Assembly: GCA_017544745.1 (NCBI GenBank)
Contig: JAFYDO010000202.1
Span: forward strand, 1-5,700
Reading direction: 5' to 3'
DNA: 5,700 bases
DNA from: Treponema sp.
GTDB taxonomy: Bacteria > Spirochaetota > Spirochaetia > Treponematales > Treponemataceae
Positions within the stretch are counted from its first letter, which is position 1. Every line of letters starts with the position of its first letter. Shown here in pieces: positions 4,439 through 5,700 of the stretch. A program made the translations under genes and the position numbers. The notes beneath the pieces are model-generated. The model had not been told where the DNA came from. It saw only the letters and a program-made list of their open reading frames with translations, and made no database searches.

Positions 4439-5700
4439 ATGAAGAAATTTGCATTTTTACTGATTATTTCACTTTTTGTTTTTGTTTCCTGTGTGCCGGT
4501 AAAGGCTAAGCCGCAGCCACAGGTTCCTATTCCAAAATCACTGAGCAACACGGTTCAGGATAACTCGGAGCCCGGACCAAACTGGAAGGATGTTCCGGCG
4601 CTCAAGGATGCCTACAAGGATTATTTTGATTACTTTGGCTTTGCTATTCCCGAAGGTCAGCTTAAAGATAAAAACGTAATGGAAGGAGCAAGTCACCAGG
4701 CCAGCTGTTTTACCTGCGAAAATGAATGTAAACCGGACTTTATTTTTAACTGGGCCAAGCCAACCTCAACAGTAGATTTTAAGGGAGAAGACGGACATCT
4801 GTACAAGGTTCCGGAATCACTCGCTGGCTTTACACGACTTAGCCAGATTCTGGAAATTGCACGCGACAATAAAATGAAAATGCGCGGTCATGTTCTTGTA
4901 TGGCACGGACAGACACCAGACTGGTTCTTTAAGAAAAACTACAACTCAAACGAGGGCTACGTAGACAAAGCAGAAATGACAGCACGCCAGGAATGGTACA
5001 TCAAGTCTGTTCTGGAATTTGTAAAGAGCTGGGAAGATATAAACAACGGCGGCAAGCGCATAATCATTACCTGGGATGTTGTAAACGAAGCCTGTACCGA
5101 CAGTGCTTGGACCGATGATCCTCTGCGCACAGCAAGTCCATGGTACAGCATTTATGGCGACGACACCTTTATAGTAAACGCATTCCGCTTTGCAAACCGC
5201 TATGCACCTAAAGACGTTAAGCTTGCTTATAATGATTACTCATGCTATTCACCACAAAAAACAAAAGCAATCTGCCGCGTTGTGCAGGACATTCAGGCAG
5301 CCCGTGATGCACGCATTGATGTTGTTGGAATGCAGTCTCATGTAAGCATGACCTACCCTACCGTTGCCGACTACGAAAAAGCAGTTCAGACTTTCCTGGC
5401 ACTTGGAGTAGATGTCCAGGTAACCGAAATGGAAATTGCTTTTGGCGGTAAGCTCGCAAGCCAGGAAGCCCTTGGAAAGCTTTACGCAGAATACTTTAAG
5501 ATGTTCCTGGACAACCGCAAGCTCCCGGGCAAAAACGGTATAAGCGGCATAACCTTATGGGGCACCAAAGACGAAGCTTCCTGGATCCGCAACAACACCG
5601 ACTCCATGAACAAAGTCCAGCGCCCCCTGCTTTTTGAAAAAGACTACGAGTGCAAGCCGGCGTTCTTTAGCGTACTGGAGACAGCGCAGAATTATAAATA
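4439..5700 (+). CDS. GH10 endo-1,4-beta-xylanase, lipoprotein (stop codon cut by the window edge)
   Basis: The frame is open for 420 codons and the window ends with 'ta' after QNYK. The protein is probably complete, with a TAA or TAG cut by the edge. It starts MKKFAFLLIISLFVFVSC: a signal peptide with a relaxed lipobox (FVSC, Cys18), so it should be lipid-anchored on the cell surface or periplasmic face. GH10 motifs follow in order: CENECKP (93-99, equivalent to the usual ENxMK), RGHVLVWHGQTPDWF (149-163), TWDVVNEA with acid/base Glu217, KLAYNDYSCYS (261-271), VVGMQSHVSM (295-304), VQVTEMEIAF with nucleophile Glu330 (TELDI is more usual), and ITLWGTKDEASW (371-382). The enzyme cuts the xylan backbone outside the cell. 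An in-frame ATG at 4394 overlaps the -10 and would spoil the signal peptide, so the ATG at 4439 is preferred, although it lacks a Shine-Dalgarno sequence. Cysteines at 90, 93 and 97 are unusual. Confidence 0.94.
   Translation, partial: MKKFAFLLIISLFVFVSCVPVKAKPQPQVPIPKSLSNTVQDNSEPGPNWKDVPALKDAYKDYFDYFGFAIPEGQLKDKNVMEGASHQASCFTCENECKPDFIFNWAKPTSTVDFKGEDGHLYKVPESLAGFTRLSQILEIARDNKMKMRGHVLVWHGQTPDWFFKKNYNSNEGYVDKAEMTARQEWYIKSVLEFVKSWEDINNGGKRIIITWDVVNEACTDSAWTDDPLRTASPWYSIYGDDTFIVNAFRFANRYAPKDVKLAYNDYSCYSPQKTKAICRVVQDIQAARDARIDVVGMQSHVSMTYPTVADYEKAVQTFLALGVDVQVTEMEIAFGGKLASQEALGKLYAEYFKMFLDNRKLPGKNGISGITLWGTKDEASWIRNNTDSMNKVQRPLLFEKDYECKPAFFSVLETAQNYK

Noticed and set aside
4394..4441. Earlier in-frame ATG (4394) for the GH10 gene
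   Set aside because: It overlaps the TATAAT at 4397-4402 and would add 15 residues in front of a textbook MKK-type lipoprotein signal.
1..5700. CRISPR array, tRNA/rRNA, insertion sequence or phage genes
   Set aside because: No regularly spaced repeats, transposase or phage motifs, terminal inverted repeats or tRNA-like cloverleaf seen on either strand.

Overview
The window looks like part of a plant-cell-wall (xylan) utilisation locus from an anaerobic gut or rumen bacterium. My best guess is a Treponema-like spirochaete. The reasons are the AT-rich intergenic DNA beside moderate-GC genes, two lipoprotein signal peptides (one with a relaxed FVSC lipobox), several starts without a Shine-Dalgarno sequence, and cytoplasmic GH43 and type-B esterase genes next to a secreted GH10 gene. 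This assignment is inference from style; there is no rRNA or marker gene here.

Layout, left to right. (1) 1-199, minus: the first 66 codons of a lipoprotein that looks like an ABC-transporter sugar-binding protein, running off the left edge. (2) 200-436: a regulatory intergenic region with an activator box and -10, a LacI-type operator candidate, a leader hairpin and a pair of overlapping hairpins. (3) 437-1816, minus: a cytoplasmic type-B carboxylesterase. (4) 1817-1918: a divergent promoter region. (5) 1919-2761, plus: an AraC-family regulator with a cupin sensor domain, probably translated from a leaderless mRNA. (6) 2761-2846: a long three-tier inverted repeat serving as a bidirectional terminator between convergent genes. 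(7) 2885-4339, minus: a cytoplasmic GH43 enzyme with a C-terminal CBM6-like domain. (8) 4340-4438: a compact divergent regulatory region with overlapping promoters and two palindromes. (9) 4439-5700, plus: a GH10 endo-xylanase lipoprotein, complete except that its probable stop codon is cut after two bases.

The genes make a plausible pathway. The GH10 enzyme is anchored outside the cell and cuts xylan to oligosaccharides; the binding protein captures oligosaccharides for import; the GH43 enzyme (arabinofuranosidase or xylosidase type) and the esterase then trim side groups and ends in the cytoplasm. The AraC protein probably reads an imported sugar.

The most informative non-coding signal is a 27-bp box present at 375-401 and 1865-1891 (24 of 27 identical). 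In both places it is followed on the minus strand, after the same 19-bp gap, by a TATA-containing -10 region. This looks like the binding site of the local AraC protein at the promoters of the binding-protein gene and the esterase gene. A separate 14-bp CpG-centred palindrome (4358-4371, with a 12/14 copy at 306-319) suggests a second regulator of LacI type, encoded elsewhere, acting on the GH43/GH10 and binding-protein promoters. I see no wholly new system; the novelty lies in this two-regulator architecture and in a few unusual protein features.
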